Assembly: GCF_001693385.1 (NCBI RefSeq)
Contig: NZ_CP016428.1
Coordinates: 1,798,001 to 1,862,000 of the forward strand
From: Bradyrhizobium icense
GTDB lineage: Bacteria > Pseudomonadota > Alphaproteobacteria > Rhizobiales > Xanthobacteraceae
Direction of reading: 5' to 3'
Length of the DNA stretch: 64,000 nucleotides
A program made the translations under genes and the position numbers. The notes under the pieces are model-generated. The model was not told the origin of the DNA, made no database searches, and saw only the letters and a program-made list of their open reading frames with translations. This document shows positions 33,429-43,290 of this stretch, in pieces (within the stretch, counting starts at the first letter, position 1; every line of letters begins with the position of its first letter).

Positions 33429-35387
33429 TTAACCCAAGCACCGGAAAATAAGCACGGGATCGTGGATTGGATCGATCCAAAGCCGCATACCGCCATAGGC
33501 GACGGGCGAGGTCGGACCGGATTTCAGGTTTTCAAGCGCGGTCACGGGCTTCAAGTCGCCATGGCCTAGCCGCACCTGCACATCACCGAGCGGAAGCCAG
33601 AATTCCCGGAAACCACCCGTTAATGCGATGATCGTCACAACTACGTTTGTCTGATCGGCGGAATGTTTGACGTAGGCGATGACCGAGCTGTCCTCCACGG
33701 GCAGAAACCGGATCGCGGAGGTCTGTTGCAGTGCTGGGTTTTCGCGTCGGATACGATTGATCTGGGCGATATAAGGCTTGATGTTTCCGGGCTTGTCCCA
33801 ATCGCGGGATTTCAATTCGTATTTTTCGGAGTTGAGATACTCCTCGCGGCCCGGTATCGGCTCATGCTCGAGAAGCTCGAAACCGTTATAGATGCCGTAG
33901 TTGCTCGATAATGTCGCAGCCAGCGCAAGCCGTGTCTTGAACGTCCATGGCTCGCCGCGCTGAAGGTGGAACGGCAGGATGTCGGGCGTGCTAACAAAGA
34001 AATTGGGACGATAAAATTCGCGCTCGGGGTAGCCCGTGAGCTCGTTCACATACTGCTCGATCTCCCATCTTTCCGTGCGCCACGTGAAGTACGTGTAAGA
34101 CTGCGTGAAGCCGAGCTTGGCAAGCCCCTTCATGACTTTGGGCCTGGTGAATGCCTCCGAAAGGAAAAGCACGTCAGGATCGCGCGCTTGTACCTCCTTG
34201 ATCAGCCATTCCCAAAAGCGAAACGGCTTCGTGTGTGGGTTGTCGACACGAAAGATTTTGACGCCTTGCGAGACCCAGAACAGGACGACATCGCGCAACG
34301 CTCGGTATAACTCCTCAGCATCGTCCGATTCAAAATCAACATTCACGATGTCTTCGTATTTCTTTGGGGGGTTCTCCGCGTATTTCATCGAGCCGTCTGG
34401 ACGGCGTTTGAACCATTCCGGATGCTGCTTGAGCCAGGGGTGATCCGGTGAACATTGAATAGCGAAGTCGAGCGCGACCTCCATGCCGGCGGCAACGCAT
34501 GCCGCAACAAACCGCCGAAATTCATTCAGGCTTCCGAGCTGCGGATGGATGGCATCGTGTCCCCCCTCATGTGAGCCAATCGCGTAAAAGCTGCCCGGTT
34601 CAGCATCGCTGGCTTTGAGAGAATTGTTGCGTCCCTTGCGATTGGTGCCTCCAATCGGGTGGATGGGCGTCAAATAGATGACATCGAAGCCCATGGCCTG
34701 GATGTCGGGAAGACGATTGATGCAATCGTTCCACGTGCCATGTTGTCCTGGCTGAGGACTTTGGCTGCGAGGAACCATTTCGTACCAGGAGCTGCAGCGG
34801 GCCTTGGGCCTATCCACGGTAAGTGTCAGTGGCTTCGATCGGGTGAGATCCGCCCGATCTTGCCCTTCGGCCATTGCCTTTTTTAGGTCATCGGCGAGTA
34901 GGCTCTCGCACTTGCCCGACTGTAAGAAGATTTCGCATGCACGCGCGATCTTTCCTGTGGCTTCCTGACCGCCGCTAAGGGCGCGGGTAAGCAGGGAAGC
35001 TCCCTCCATAGCGTCAACTTCGGTCGCCACATTGGCTTTGCGTTTTTGCTCAAAGCCATGTCGCCACGTCGCGAATTCGTCGGTCCACGCCTCAATCGCG
35101 TAGCTGTAGCGCCCGGTCTTCTCAGGCACGAAGGATGCCACCCAGCGGTCATTGCCATGGTGAATCATGGCGGTCCGCTGCCAATCGGATTCGGGCTCGC
35201 GGCGCCATATCAAGTCGGCGGCAACGACATCGTGACCGTGGCGATAGATATCTGCCCAGACCTCGACGGTCTCGCCCACGATTCGTTTGACCGCAAAGCG
35301 GCCGCAGTCAATTGAGGGGAAAATCTCCTCGATATGAAAGGCCTGTTTTACAGGAACGCTCATGGCATGATGGGGACGCGGCAGCAT
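33429..35387 (-). CDS. glgE: Alpha-1,4-glucan:maltose-1-phosphate maltosyltransferase GlgE
   Basis: 652 residues (in-frame alternative start ATG 35363, MSVPVKQAFHIEEI). The N-terminal domain has IEEIFPSIDCGRFAVKRIVG and VEVWADIYRHGHDVV. The GH13_3 barrel shows FDVIYLTPIHPIGGTNRKGR, SFYAIGSHEGGHDAIHP, MEVALDFAIQCSPDHPWLKQ, nucleophile Asp in KIFRVDNPHTKPF, and acid Glu in VLFLSEAFTRP. GlgE transfers maltosyl units from maltose-1-phosphate to alpha-1,4-glucan. It is the first gene of a coupled glgE-maltokinase operon. Intact and of usual length. Confidence 0.93.
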   Translation of the reverse strand: MLPRPHHAMSVPVKQAFHIEEIFPSIDCGRFAVKRIVGETVEVWADIYRHGHDVVAADLIWRREPESDWQRTAMIHHGNDRWVASFVPEKTGRYSYAIEAWTDEFATWRHGFEQKRKANVATEVDAMEGASLLTRALSGGQEATGKIARACEIFLQSGKCESLLADDLKKAMAEGQDRADLTRSKPLTLTVDRPKARCSSWYEMVPRSQSPQPGQHGTWNDCINRLPDIQAMGFDVIYLTPIHPIGGTNRKGRNNSLKASDAEPGSFYAIGSHEGGHDAIHPQLGSLNEFRRFVAACVAAGMEVALDFAIQCSPDHPWLKQHPEWFKRRPDGSMKYAENPPKKYEDIVNVDFESDDAEELYRALRDVVLFWVSQGVKIFRVDNPHTKPFRFWEWLIKEVQARDPDVLFLSEAFTRPKVMKGLAKLGFTQSYTYFTWRTERWEIEQYVNELTGYPEREFYRPNFFVSTPDILPFHLQRGEPWTFKTRLALAATLSSNYGIYNGFELLEHEPIPGREEYLNSEKYELKSRDWDKPGNIKPYIAQINRIRRENPALQQTSAIRFLPVEDSSVIAYVKHSADQTNVVVTIIALTGGFREFWLPLGDVQVRLGHGDLKPVTALENLKSGPTSPVAYGGMRLWIDPIHDPVLIFRCLG

Positions 35388-35389
35388 AG

Positions 35390-36159
35390 AGACTTATGTA
35401 CGAATGCCGGATGTGCCGGATTGGTTCCTGGGTGCTGCCGGCGCCTCGGGAAGGAACTGTTTGGGGATAAGGCGGTTAGACTTTCCGGACCATTTATCTT
35501 GGTCTTCGGCGACGCATTGAGCTACCAAGAGGCACTCGATATTTCGAGTTGCCACTAAGCATCAGTGCTTGTCCTCTTGCCACCACTAGTCCGAACGGAC
35601 TGGTCGCTAAACATGCCGCGGCCAAAAGTGCGCGGCTGCGCGCATTAACGAGGAATGTCATCATGAGCCCGAAAGCGGAGCCAATCGGCAACATGAAAAA
35701 GGACCCGGATGACGCGCAGGCATAGTATCGACGAACAAGCCGACAACACGCCTTGGGTTAGGCTCTCGCGAAAGTGTAGCTGAAAGTGTAGCTGATGGCG
35801 GCGCGGGAGGTGCTGCTACCAGCACGTCCAGGTCATCGCGGTGGTCATCGACCAGTACGCGGAGAAGGCGCTGGGCAATCGCGAGTACTTCCTCAACAAA
35901 CCCTAAAGCTTTAGTAATGGCAGGAAGGATCACGTCCACTGATTGTTCGAGATTCAGGGAAATAAGCAAAAAGCCCGCTCGCCCTCCAGCATGGTGCTCC
36001 GATCACGCCGCCGCAACTGCTGTAAGCACGACAGTCCCTATTCGCCGGGGCAACTGGCGATGGGCAGCCGGAGGCGAGCCCCGCAGGCCATTGGTGAAAG
36101 CTAGGACCGCGGCCCAAGCTTATTAGTTTTTACGGATGGCTTAAGCCAAAGTCCGCATT
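35390..36159. other. Intergenic with remnants
   Basis: Around 35805-35906 (+) a short frame YQHVQVIAVVIDQYAEKALG then NREYFLNKP looks like the end of a decayed conserved gene. At 35936-35980 lies a partial copy of the ligase leader repeat (CTGATTGTTCGAGATTCAGG). Otherwise no gene seen. Confidence 0.45.
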
Positions 36160-36646
36160 TGTGAAGGGTATCGGATGCCGGCCGCTTGAGAGACGGCGCC
36201 GCGTGCTCGGCGGCCGGCGTCCGAAAGCCTCCAAGGGAAGGAACCGCGCGTAAGGGACGTGAGGCGGTGCGGCGGGCGCTATGGGGATTTGAGTGCTGCG
36301 GGCGCGCTGGCTGATTGGGATCGAGCCGAGGCAACGAGTAGTTAGACGGCGCAGCGGCTGAGGAATGAGCGGCGGGTGGCGTCGGGCTCTACAAATTGTC
36401 GAACGATTTGCGACGATGGGCGGATATTTGGGCGCGCTCTGCCGTGGCCGGTCGAGAGCCAGCGAGCGCGACGCGCAGATTTGCGGGAGTGTGACGCGGT
36501 CACGAGGTGTCGATCCTGATGCGGGTCGTTGGAGCTGTCGGCCGCTGCCGTGGCGTACAACCGCGCTCGAACACCTCGATGATGATCATGCGACCGCCGC
36601 AGCATGGATCGGCGGCGCCGTTGGGCTCGCTGTCAGGTTTTGCAAC
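36160..36646 (-). mobile_element. IS91-family element end, solo remnant
   Basis: Nearly identical to 14307-14812, including the transposase tail (CTPRQRPTA, TTRIRIDTS equivalents), but lacking about 18 bases near 36607. The recombinase part is absent on this side. Confidence 0.72.
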
Positions 36647-37021
36647 AGTGTTGCAAAAGTCTTTTTGCTTCACCGATCAAAAATTGTGCGGGCTGTAGGC
36701 GCGGCAGTCGCTAATGTGGGGCCCACTGCATTTTGCAACGATTTCATAGGCGACCTCGGTGGCTCGTTTAAAGCTCCATTGATCCGCGATCGCTCTTGTT
36801 TTGCCATTTGGCCGAAAGTTAGTCGCGCGGCATTTTGGGACTTTTAACACTATCGAGAGTAAAGCGGACTTCGCCGCTACGCGCGTCATCAATATGCCTT
36901 CGGATGCTCTTGCTGTTCTCTATCCTCAGAGTTGAGGTGACATGTTGCTCATAGACAATGGACCCATCATTCATACTGTTAGAAGATCCGCCCGCTTTTT
37001 CTTCTTTTCTTGGCAGCCTCT
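36647..37021. other. Intergenic, nothing recognised
   Basis: No open frame with recognisable motifs and no repeat were seen between the IS91 remnant and the coiled-coil gene. Confidence 0.4.
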
Positions 37022-37504
37022 TTAGACCGTGTGCGAAGCCTGATGGGTCGCCGAGCCTTTGTCGGCGATCTGCTTCGGATCGACCGCATACATCTCCAAC
37101 TCGGAGAAAATGTTGAACGCTTCTTCAAACCGTTTTTTCAGGTCGTCGTCCTGAACACGATCGGGATGCAGGCAGCTCCGGATTTTCTTGAACGCCGCAA
37201 TCGATATGATCCCCTTGCGGGCCTTCAGAAGATCAATCCTCTCGCACAAATCGAAATCGCGTCTGCGCAGACGATCGATTTCCTCTCCGAGCTTGATGAA
37301 CCACCCTTTTAGCTCGGCAGTCAGCCTTCTGTTGTCCCTGCGCAGCCTCTCGATCTCCTGCCGCGCCTCGGCTAACTCCTGCCGCGCCTCGATCAGGTAC
37401 GCGTCGGACTTCAGACCGGCTTCCAGCGTCGCCAGCTTCTCCGTCAATTCCTTGGTGAGCTTCTCGCGAAACCGCTGCTGGCGTTCGGTGTTCGAAAATC
37501 CCAT
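37022..37504 (-). CDS. Coiled-coil hypothetical protein
   Basis: 160 residues from ATG 37504 with AAGAGGA upstream. Starts MGFSNTERQQRFREKLTKEL, then a long Glu/Arg/Leu helix (EARQELAEARQEIERLRRDN) ending in a globular SIAAFKKIRSCLHPDRVQDD region that looks faintly like a J-domain C-terminal helix with HPD, although the context does not prove a DnaJ fold. Its leader is a displaced copy of the ligase leader, so it may have acquired the ligase promoter. Function unknown. Confidence 0.68.
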   Translation of the reverse strand: MGFSNTERQQRFREKLTKELTEKLATLEAGLKSDAYLIEARQELAEARQEIERLRRDNRRLTAELKGWFIKLGEEIDRLRRRDFDLCERIDLLKARKGIISIAAFKKIRSCLHPDRVQDDDLKKRFEEAFNIFSELEMYAVDPKQIADKGSATHQASHTV

Positions 37505-37660
37505 GGTGGTCCTCTTGGACAGGTTGCAAGCTGGGGTCTAATGAACCCCGGCATCTGAATACGCTTTGGCAATAACGCAACTCACAAAAGCCCGCCGCAC
37601 CTGGAGGGCAATGGCGGCCATTTTACTTAATTCCTGCGAATCCCGAACAATCAGGGGGAA
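37505..37660 (-). repeat. Ligase leader repeat, copy 2 (inverted)
   Basis: Reverse complement of 15945-16095: CCTGATTGTTCGGGATTCGC, GGTGCGGCGGGCTTTTG and the first codons of the ligase (ATG ending at 37554, MPGFIRPQLAT). The ligase sequence breaks off after about 12 codons and the coiled-coil gene starts 50 bases later. Confidence 0.65.
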
Positions 37661-37929
37661 GTGACCTCTTTAGTTCACTACCTGTATAAAGTAACCCCGA
37701 CCGGTAGAGGGCTCTGCATTAATCATGTCTCGGTGCTGCAACATCCGCACAGTTCCTTGCGGGAACAGAAAATTATGACTCCACAGTCGTTATCGCTCGC
37801 ATCAGTATCCAGAACATCGGGCAGGCGGATCGAGCGTTTTCATCACCGATTATTTAAGCCCGAAGGTCGCAGCGCGAAAATGCCTGCGACCCTTTTTCGT
37901 TCGCATGCGGACGTAGTAGGAATTGAAGA
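37661..37929. other. Intergenic, nothing recognised
   Basis: No gene seen. A GGAAC at 37760 has no GTT at the right spacing. Confidence 0.4.
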
Positions 37930-38088
37930 ATGGCCTATTTCATCTTTGCCCGCAATGGCACGAGCCGCATAGTATTGAAGCGAGACAGTCGGGACGGAGC
38001 CGAAAAGAAAGCGCGCGAGCTAAAGGAGCTAGGCTGGTTCGAAGTGCAGATAGAAGAAGCCTCGCCAGCCCGAGAGCCAGCCCCATGA
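37930..38088 (+). CDS. Small conserved protein, coupled to next gene
   Basis: 52 residues (MAYFIFARNGTSRIVLKRDS, then AEKKARELKELGWFEVQIEE). GGAATTGAAGA upstream. Its stop overlaps the start of the next gene as ATGA, a translational-coupling arrangement. Unknown function; the fold looks like a small alpha/beta domain. Confidence 0.6.
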   Translation: MAYFIFARNGTSRIVLKRDSRDGAEKKARELKELGWFEVQIEEASPAREPAP

Positions 38089-38270
38089 AGGACCACCAAG
38101 CTCATTTGGAAAAGCTTCGAAAAGATGCCGCCGAGTGCAGACTGATCAGCGATCTTGCAACCAGCCAAGCAAAACGAGAGCTGTTCGATAGGTTGGCCCG
38201 TCACTTGAGCAGCCTGGCCGATCAAGTCGAGCAAGCGATGGGAAATGCAAAGCCAATTACGCCAGCCTAA
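38085..38270 (+). CDS. Small helical conserved protein
   Basis: 61 residues from ATG 38085 (MKDHQAHLEKLRKDAAECRL, then KRELFDRLARHLSSLADQVE). All-helical family common in Bradyrhizobium. Four-base overlap with the upstream gene. Function unknown. Confidence 0.65.
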   Translation: MKDHQAHLEKLRKDAAECRLISDLATSQAKRELFDRLARHLSSLADQVEQAMGNAKPITPA

Positions 38271-38347
38271 GCGTCAATGACGCCGATTGGGAGCCCCGTC
38301 GTGCCGCTCCACACAACCGCGCTCCTCCCGCACGGAACAACTAGAGA

Positions 38348-38527
38348 TCAGAAGTCCCGAGCCTGGTAAAACGTAACTTGGTTGGCTTTGATTGGAGATG
38401 TGTATGAAGCGTTCATCCAAGGGTGCTTCGCCGACTGAACTGCTATGAAAAAGTATGACAACACCAGCAAGACGCCAGCTAACGTCACCACCAGACCTGC
38501 GGTTGCCAGTTCAGGAAATTCGTCCAT
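38348..38527 (-). CDS. Small single-span membrane protein
   Basis: 59 residues from ATG 38527, with GGAGGG five bases upstream. One membrane helix (LVVTLAGVLLVLSYFFIAV) after an acidic N-terminus, then a polar C-terminus. The strong ribosome site decides the start against a longer frame. Function unknown. Confidence 0.6.
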   Translation of the reverse strand: MDEFPELATAGLVVTLAGVLLVLSYFFIAVQSAKHPWMNASYTSPIKANQVTFYQARDF

Positions 38528-38836
38528 TTTCGCCCTCCAAAATACGTCGTTACTAAAGCTGAACCGGAAGCCCTCGTTCCCGTGATACGGGAAAAAATGG
38601 CAACTCCAGCAGCGCAAGCGCATCAGACCATCGTTGGGTCGCGGGGGGGGCAGGTAGGGAACCGGAAGAGATTTCGATCGTCGTTTCGGCGTCAGGAACT
38701 GCTCGTGCAGATGCGCATTGAGACAAAGTCGCATCTCCCCACGATGCGACAGGCCGACCCAAGAAGGGCCTCAGCCCCGCCGGCTGGCGCTCTTTTGGCC
38801 AACTGTCCACCGTTAGTAAGGGATCAGAATTGCAGT

Positions 38837-39064
38837 GTGCCGTTGATAATTAAGCCTTGGTCCCAAGACGACATCGAACGCCTGAAAGCCATGGCTGCCT
38901 CAGGCGCTTCGGCACTGCGTACATCGATTGCTCTTAAACGATCGCTCGCGATGACGAAGCGGAAAGCGCACGAACTCGGGACCCCCTTTCGAACAAATGC
39001 GGAGCTAAGGAAGCAGCGTCGCCAAATTTTCAGGGGCTCGACGGACCGGCCGAGAGTCGTCTGA
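38837..39064 (+). CDS. Small HTH-like conserved protein
   Basis: 75 residues from GTG 38837 (PLIIKPWSQDDIERLKAMAA, then SIALKRSLAMTKRKAHELGT). The pattern W...D...L...A..G........ALKR....V...A..LG resembles a GcrA/SANT-like helix-turn-helix family of small rhizobial proteins. Its stop shares a base with the next ATG (TGATG), so the pair is coupled. Possible DNA-binding role is inference. Confidence 0.62.
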   Translation: MPLIIKPWSQDDIERLKAMAASGASALRTSIALKRSLAMTKRKAHELGTPFRTNAELRKQRRQIFRGSTDRPRVV

Positions 39065-39273
39065 TGCAATATTGTGTGAGATGCGACAATAGTCGCTGGG
39101 TTTGTGAGTACCATCTCGATCGCCCTTTTTGGGCGACAGGGCCTGTCGACTGCGGCGGGGCTGGCGCGCTGTGTCCAAAATGCAACCGAACCGATCCCTC
39201 TGATCCTGTCGACATCCCGGCAATGCCCACGGGCTTCATTGCGGAAAGCCGTCGGTCTGGCGATGCCGATTAA
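39064..39273 (+). CDS. Small cysteine-rich protein (WVCEYHLDRP family)
   Basis: 69 residues, MQYCVRCDNSRWVCEYHLDR, then CGGAGALCPKCNRTDPSD. Cysteine pairs as in the relative at 16929-17117 suggest zinc binding. Overlaps the previous gene by one base. Function unknown. Confidence 0.68.
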   Translation: MQYCVRCDNSRWVCEYHLDRPFWATGPVDCGGAGALCPKCNRTDPSDPVDIPAMPTGFIAESRRSGDAD

Positions 39274-39421
39274 GCCATCTCAGCTTGAGCGATATCAAGT
39301 TTGGAACAAGTAGGACGCTGCTAGTTTATTTTCCGGCCGAGCGACCCAAAGCACTGGGCCGTTGAGGTCACGAGGTCCGGACTCCTAGGCACCCCGGGCC
39401 TCGTTGTCTTGCGTCGCCCCG

Positions 39422-39446
39422 TGAACCATTCCGGGTTACTTTCGTT
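39422..39446 (+). promoter_or_regulatory. Weak EcfG-like promoter
   Basis: TGAAC at 39422-39426 (one mismatch to GGAAC), 17 bases, GTT at 39444-39446 preceded by C, 28 bases before the DUF6894-type gene. Confidence 0.35.
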
Positions 39447-39473
39447 CTGCTTTCAGAATGAAGGCTGCTGCCG

Positions 39474-39720
39474 ATGCCACGTTACTCTTTCGACATACGA
39501 GAAGGCGGCGAATTAACTCCCGACGAACAAGGTCTGGAACTCTCCACCCTACAAGCAGCGCAAGAGGAGGCCGCCCGCGCGCTGGCGGACATGGCACTCG
39601 ATGCCGTGAGAAAGTGGTCTAACGGAACCGACCACCGGATGGCGATTGAGGTCCGAGACGACGATGGGCCGGGCTTCAGGTCAAGTTCACATTCGAGCTC
39701 GATCGGCAGAGGCAGAGAGG
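39474..39720 (+). pseudogene. DUF6894-type small protein, frameshifted
   Basis: ATG 39474 opens PRYSFDIREGGELTPDEQGL and continues ALADMALDAVRKWSNGTDHR, MAIEVRDDDGP, a clear DUF6894 pattern. At about 39675 the expected QVKFTFELDRQRQ lies one frame away, so a base is missing. The open frame runs on to 39944 with non-homologous residues. Same type of lesion as the relative at 17287-17531. Confidence 0.65.
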
Positions 39721-39838
39721 ACAATCAGGTAAGGTCGGAGCCACGTCCCCGATGCGACGCCTGGCGGAGGAAGGGGCCTCGTGCGACGCTTGTCAGAGGA
39801 GGGCCTGGCGCCGCCGCCGGGGCCCCTCCCTTCGCACG

Positions 39839-40099
39839 TCATGCGAACAATTCTGCGCCGGCCGGCGTGAAGGTGATGAAGGTGCCGGATTCGTGCATCG
39901 TCAGCCAGCCGCGCTCGATTGCGAGCGTTAGCCCGGCGCCATAGTCCGCTGGCGTACCCTTATCCCTGAACAGGAACGGCTCGTTGACTTTCTCGATGTG
40001 GATGCGGCCCTGAACCGGCTCGACCGCGTTCGCGATCTCGAGGATCCGGCGTGCAGCTTTTTCCGGGTCGGCGTAGGGACGGGTGTCGGCGTATTTCAT
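39839..40099 (-). CDS. Small conserved hypothetical protein
   Basis: 86 residues (MKYADTRPYADPEKAARRIL, then EPVQGRIHIEKVNEPFLFRD, TLAIERGWLTMHESGTFITF). The compact alpha/beta pattern is a recurrent rhizobial family, often next to SOS-response-associated peptidase genes, as here (22 bases downstream of the SRAP pseudogene). A decayed fragment lies at 3229-3300. Function unknown. Confidence 0.7.
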   Translation of the reverse strand: MKYADTRPYADPEKAARRILEIANAVEPVQGRIHIEKVNEPFLFRDKGTPADYGAGLTLAIERGWLTMHESGTFITFTPAGAELFA

Positions 40100-40120
40100 G
40101 CGGCGGCCTTGTCTTCCTTA

Positions 40121-40753
<633 letters not shown>

Positions 40754-40810
40754 TCTTATGGAGCGCTGCCGCGATAGATGTTTCCGCTAGTCTCGATCAG
40801 TATGCAGTTT

Positions 40811-41231
40811 TCTCAGCTTGCGCATGTAGTAGCCTTGCCTTTGGACCGACGACCTAATCTCCTCGCTAACTTTGATAACCCGTTTCTTGCTCTTGCGCCA
40901 TTTTCCCGGCGGCGCAATGGCGGTATCGGAGACCCCTTCTTCACAACGAGCAGATCACCTCTGGTGTTCAAATACACATCCATATGCCTGTCTCCCAAAA
41001 CGCTGAGCATATCGCTTGTGGGCAGAGCCCGCGGTTACCGAAAGGCAACACCGATCTTATGTTGTGCGCCCTCCTAGTTTACCACTGGCAAGGTGAGCCC
41101 GAGGCGCAGGTAGTCTCGTGTCAGCAGCCGACCGAAAGCGGTTGGACAGGATGCAAGGGAGCGCTTGACCAAGCTAAAGCGGCGCAGGTCCAAAAGCAGC
41201 TAGGTCTCGTGGATTGCTCGCGGGCTTTGAT
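40811..41231. repeat. 430-bp duplicated block, copy 2
   Basis: Matches 19199-19627 in the same orientation. Downstream it meets TGCCTAATTTTCCCGACCC (41237), a short motif also found at 21737. Confidence 0.72.
40813..41010 (-). pseudogene. Frameshifted copy of the small basic protein gene at 19171
   Basis: Begins [20 protein letters not shown] as the intact copy does, then leaves the family sequence after IPP because one base is missing near 40918 (CAATGGCGG here, CAATCGGCGG there). Confidence 0.65.
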
Positions 41232-41374
41232 CATTGCCTAATTTTCCCGACCCGGGTTTGTTCCGGAGGGCTCAATTTCGGAGTTCCAGGTGGCCTATTT
41301 CGGCCAGTACCAGATGGATTAGGATCAAAGATCGTTCCCGGTCGTTACCCCTCCAATCAACGGGAGAAACCAGA

Positions 41375-41608
41375 ATGGGCCAATCGACCCCAATCAAACG
41401 CAGGAATCGGTTTTCGGAGGAAGAGCGCGCGAATCGTCCCGCTCTTGAAGAGCGGGTCTTGCAAGTCGCGAAAGATCTAGAGGAACGAGCGAACAAGCTG
41501 CCGCCAGGTCGAGAACGTGATGACCTCATGCGCCGGGCGCGTCTGACGGATACAGCAAATCATATCAACGAGTGGCTTTCATCCCCCGGGCTGAGGCCTC
41601 CTATCTAG
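41375..41608 (+). CDS. Small hydrophilic conserved protein
   Basis: 77 residues from ATG 41375 with GGGAGA upstream (GQSTPIKRRNRFSEEERANR, then LPPGRERDDLMRRARLTDTA, NEWLSSPGL). The pattern LP.G..RDDL..RAR..DTA.H...W..SPGL is a widespread rhizobial family without known function. A good terminator follows four bases later. Confidence 0.72.
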   Translation: MGQSTPIKRRNRFSEEERANRPALEERVLQVAKDLEERANKLPPGRERDDLMRRARLTDTANHINEWLSSPGLRPPI

Positions 41609-41612
41609 AGCT

Positions 41613-41640
41613 AAGGCCGCCCCAATTGGCGGCCTCTTTC
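41613..41640 (+). terminator. Rho-independent terminator
   Basis: AGGCCGCC and GGCGGCCT pair perfectly around CCAATT and are followed by CTTTC. Directly after the 77-codon gene; may also serve the convergent gene at 41779. Confidence 0.8.
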
Positions 41641-41778
41641 ATTCGAGGACCTCATACTCGAACGCCACGCCCTCAGGATCGTTCTCTTTGAACCAGGCTT
41701 CGGCAACATCTTGGCTCGCAAAGACCTTGGGGATCAACGTCGCCGACTTCCTTGCTGGCATCGACATATTCCAGACCG

Positions 41779-42065
41779 TCATTGATCCCTCTTCAGCTTG
41801 CGCTTGCCCCAATGATGTTGCGATCGGGATTAAAGATCCGCTCGACGTGACGGTTCAGCGCCCGTATCACGCCGATCCGGGCAAGCATTGTTGGCCCGTC
41901 GTTCTCGGCGACGAGGATCAGCGCCTCCATGGCGGCCTGCCATTCTGGCGCGGAGTGCTCGGCCTTCGGCAGCCTCATGATGTAGCTGGCCGTGTCCTTC
42001 AAGGTGAGTAGCCGCCGGCCCTTTGGAAGCGGTATTGGATCGTCAAACGGGGTCGACCAGGGCAA
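41779..42065 (-). pseudogene. Conserved small protein with frameshifted C-terminus
   Basis: MPWSTPFDDPIPLPKGRRLL, then TLKDTASYIMRLPKAEHSAP, AALILVAENDGPTMLARIG-like and RALNRHVERIFNPDR are a well-known rhizobial family. The expected end HHWGKRKLKRDQ is one frame away (stop at 41779), so a base is missing near 41815. As it stands the frame ends at 41793 with an altered tail of about nine residues; partial function is conceivable. Confidence 0.68.
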
Positions 42066-42106
42066 AGCGAGCTTTCAAAGAACAAGAGCAGTTCTTGCTT
42101 TCGACC

Positions 42107-42280
42107 TTACTCGCTCCAAGTGCGGTCCCCGCACTGCCCGCATTCAAACATATGAATGACAACTCCGCTTTCAGATTCAACAATCGTTCTGACATGCGTG
42201 AGCCTTGCCCCGCAGAAACGGCAGTCATGGTTTGACCGGTCCTGGACAGTGGCAATCTTCTCAGCCCGAAGGAGGTCCAT
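42107..42280 (-). CDS. Small zinc-ribbon protein
   Basis: 57 residues from ATG 42280 (MDLLRAEKIATVQDRSNHDC, then RFCGARL, HMFECGQCGDRTW). Two CxxC pairs form a zinc ribbon. GGTGGGA lies upstream of the start; a longer frame to 42394 is less likely. Family common in Bradyrhizobium, function unknown. Confidence 0.65.
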   Translation of the reverse strand: MDLLRAEKIATVQDRSNHDCRFCGARLTHVRTIVESESGVVIHMFECGQCGDRTWSE

Positions 42281-42515
42281 GGCGGTCCCACCCCAAGGGT
42301 AGGATAGTGGAGCATTGGCTCCGGGCAGAACGGTCAATCGAGGTAACTCGTTGGGAACCCAAGCCGAAGGCTTGTCGTTGCTTTCACTCTGCACGTAAAC
42401 TTAGTGGAGTAGCAATGCGTACTGCCCCTTATCCTCCGCCACCTCCAAATACTAAACATGGGATAGGCATGAAAGATTTGGACGTTAGAATTCAGCACCT
42501 CGAAAAGGAGGTCGA

Positions 42516-42878
42516 GAAGAACCTCAACGTCGAGACGGTCTGGTTGAGGATCGGCACGCCGACGCCGCTCGCCGCCAGATGCAGCTGGTAGCGGCGCACG
42601 TCCTCGAAGCTCGCCGTATTCGGTGATCGCCTGAGAAACGCCGCGAAGTTCTTGATCCTTTGCACTAGTCATGTTGGGTCTTCGGCGCTAACTTGCGGAT
42701 CGTCATGTCTTCGATCATGCGCCGCCGCAATGGGCTCATGGCCTCGTCGGTCATGGGGATGCTCCTGTCTTGAGTGAGGTTGTCGAAACACCTCGGTCTC
42801 AAGACAGGACGCCCGTTGCGCTATCCTCTTGGCTATGTCGCCAGCCGCAGCGCCCTGCCGCGCGAGCGGTTTAGTCCA
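42516..42878 (-). mobile_element. IS91-family element end, solo remnant (recombinase side)
   Basis: Matches 15464-15818, that is the 5' part of the tyrosine recombinase gene plus upstream flank. It keeps the ~10 bases (GGATCGTCATGTC region, 42697-42709) lost in the copy at 15650, so the normal recombinase start is readable here, but the gene is cut off after about 60 codons. Confidence 0.72.
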
Positions 42879-43290
42879 ATGTCGCAGATCGTCAACAGGT
42901 CGCAGCCGGCGCGATCGAGCAACATGACCCAGGTATCGCGCAGGTCCTGGTCGTGTTTTTGGTCGAGTCGCCGGCGCTGTTGATGAACATCAGCGACGGA
43001 CACGGCTTCAGGCGCCGTGCTCCGTCATCGCAATTGCTGTCGCGCGCCGCTTCCGCCTCCAGTCATTTCGTCAGCAGATGGGCGCGATGATCAACTGCGC
43101 GAGCGCGCTGCGCCTTGTTCTCTTCATTGAGCGGGAAAGACGCGAATAGCAGTTCGGTGGTCAACCGCTCAGCGCGGACGATCACCTGGCGAACGCTATC
43201 GCGCGCGAGAAAGCCGAACACCGCAACGGCGCGCGCGGTCGACACCCTATGGCGACAGGTGCTGTCGTCATAAGGTTCGCCATCGTCCTC
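42879..43290. other. Scrambled region without intact gene
   Basis: Short unrelated open frames on both strands. Probably a mosaic of deletion joints between the IS91 remnant and the biosynthetic cluster. Confidence 0.4.

Noticed and set aside
37760..37790. GGAAC element in front of the gene pair at 37930
   Set aside because: The next GTT is 22 bases away rather than 16-17, so it does not match the EcfG consensus.
41059..41241. 60-codon plus-strand frame in the duplicated 430-bp block
   Set aside because: The corresponding frame in the other copy is broken, and the opposite strand holds the better-supported small gene; it may be a decayed gene but cannot be supported.
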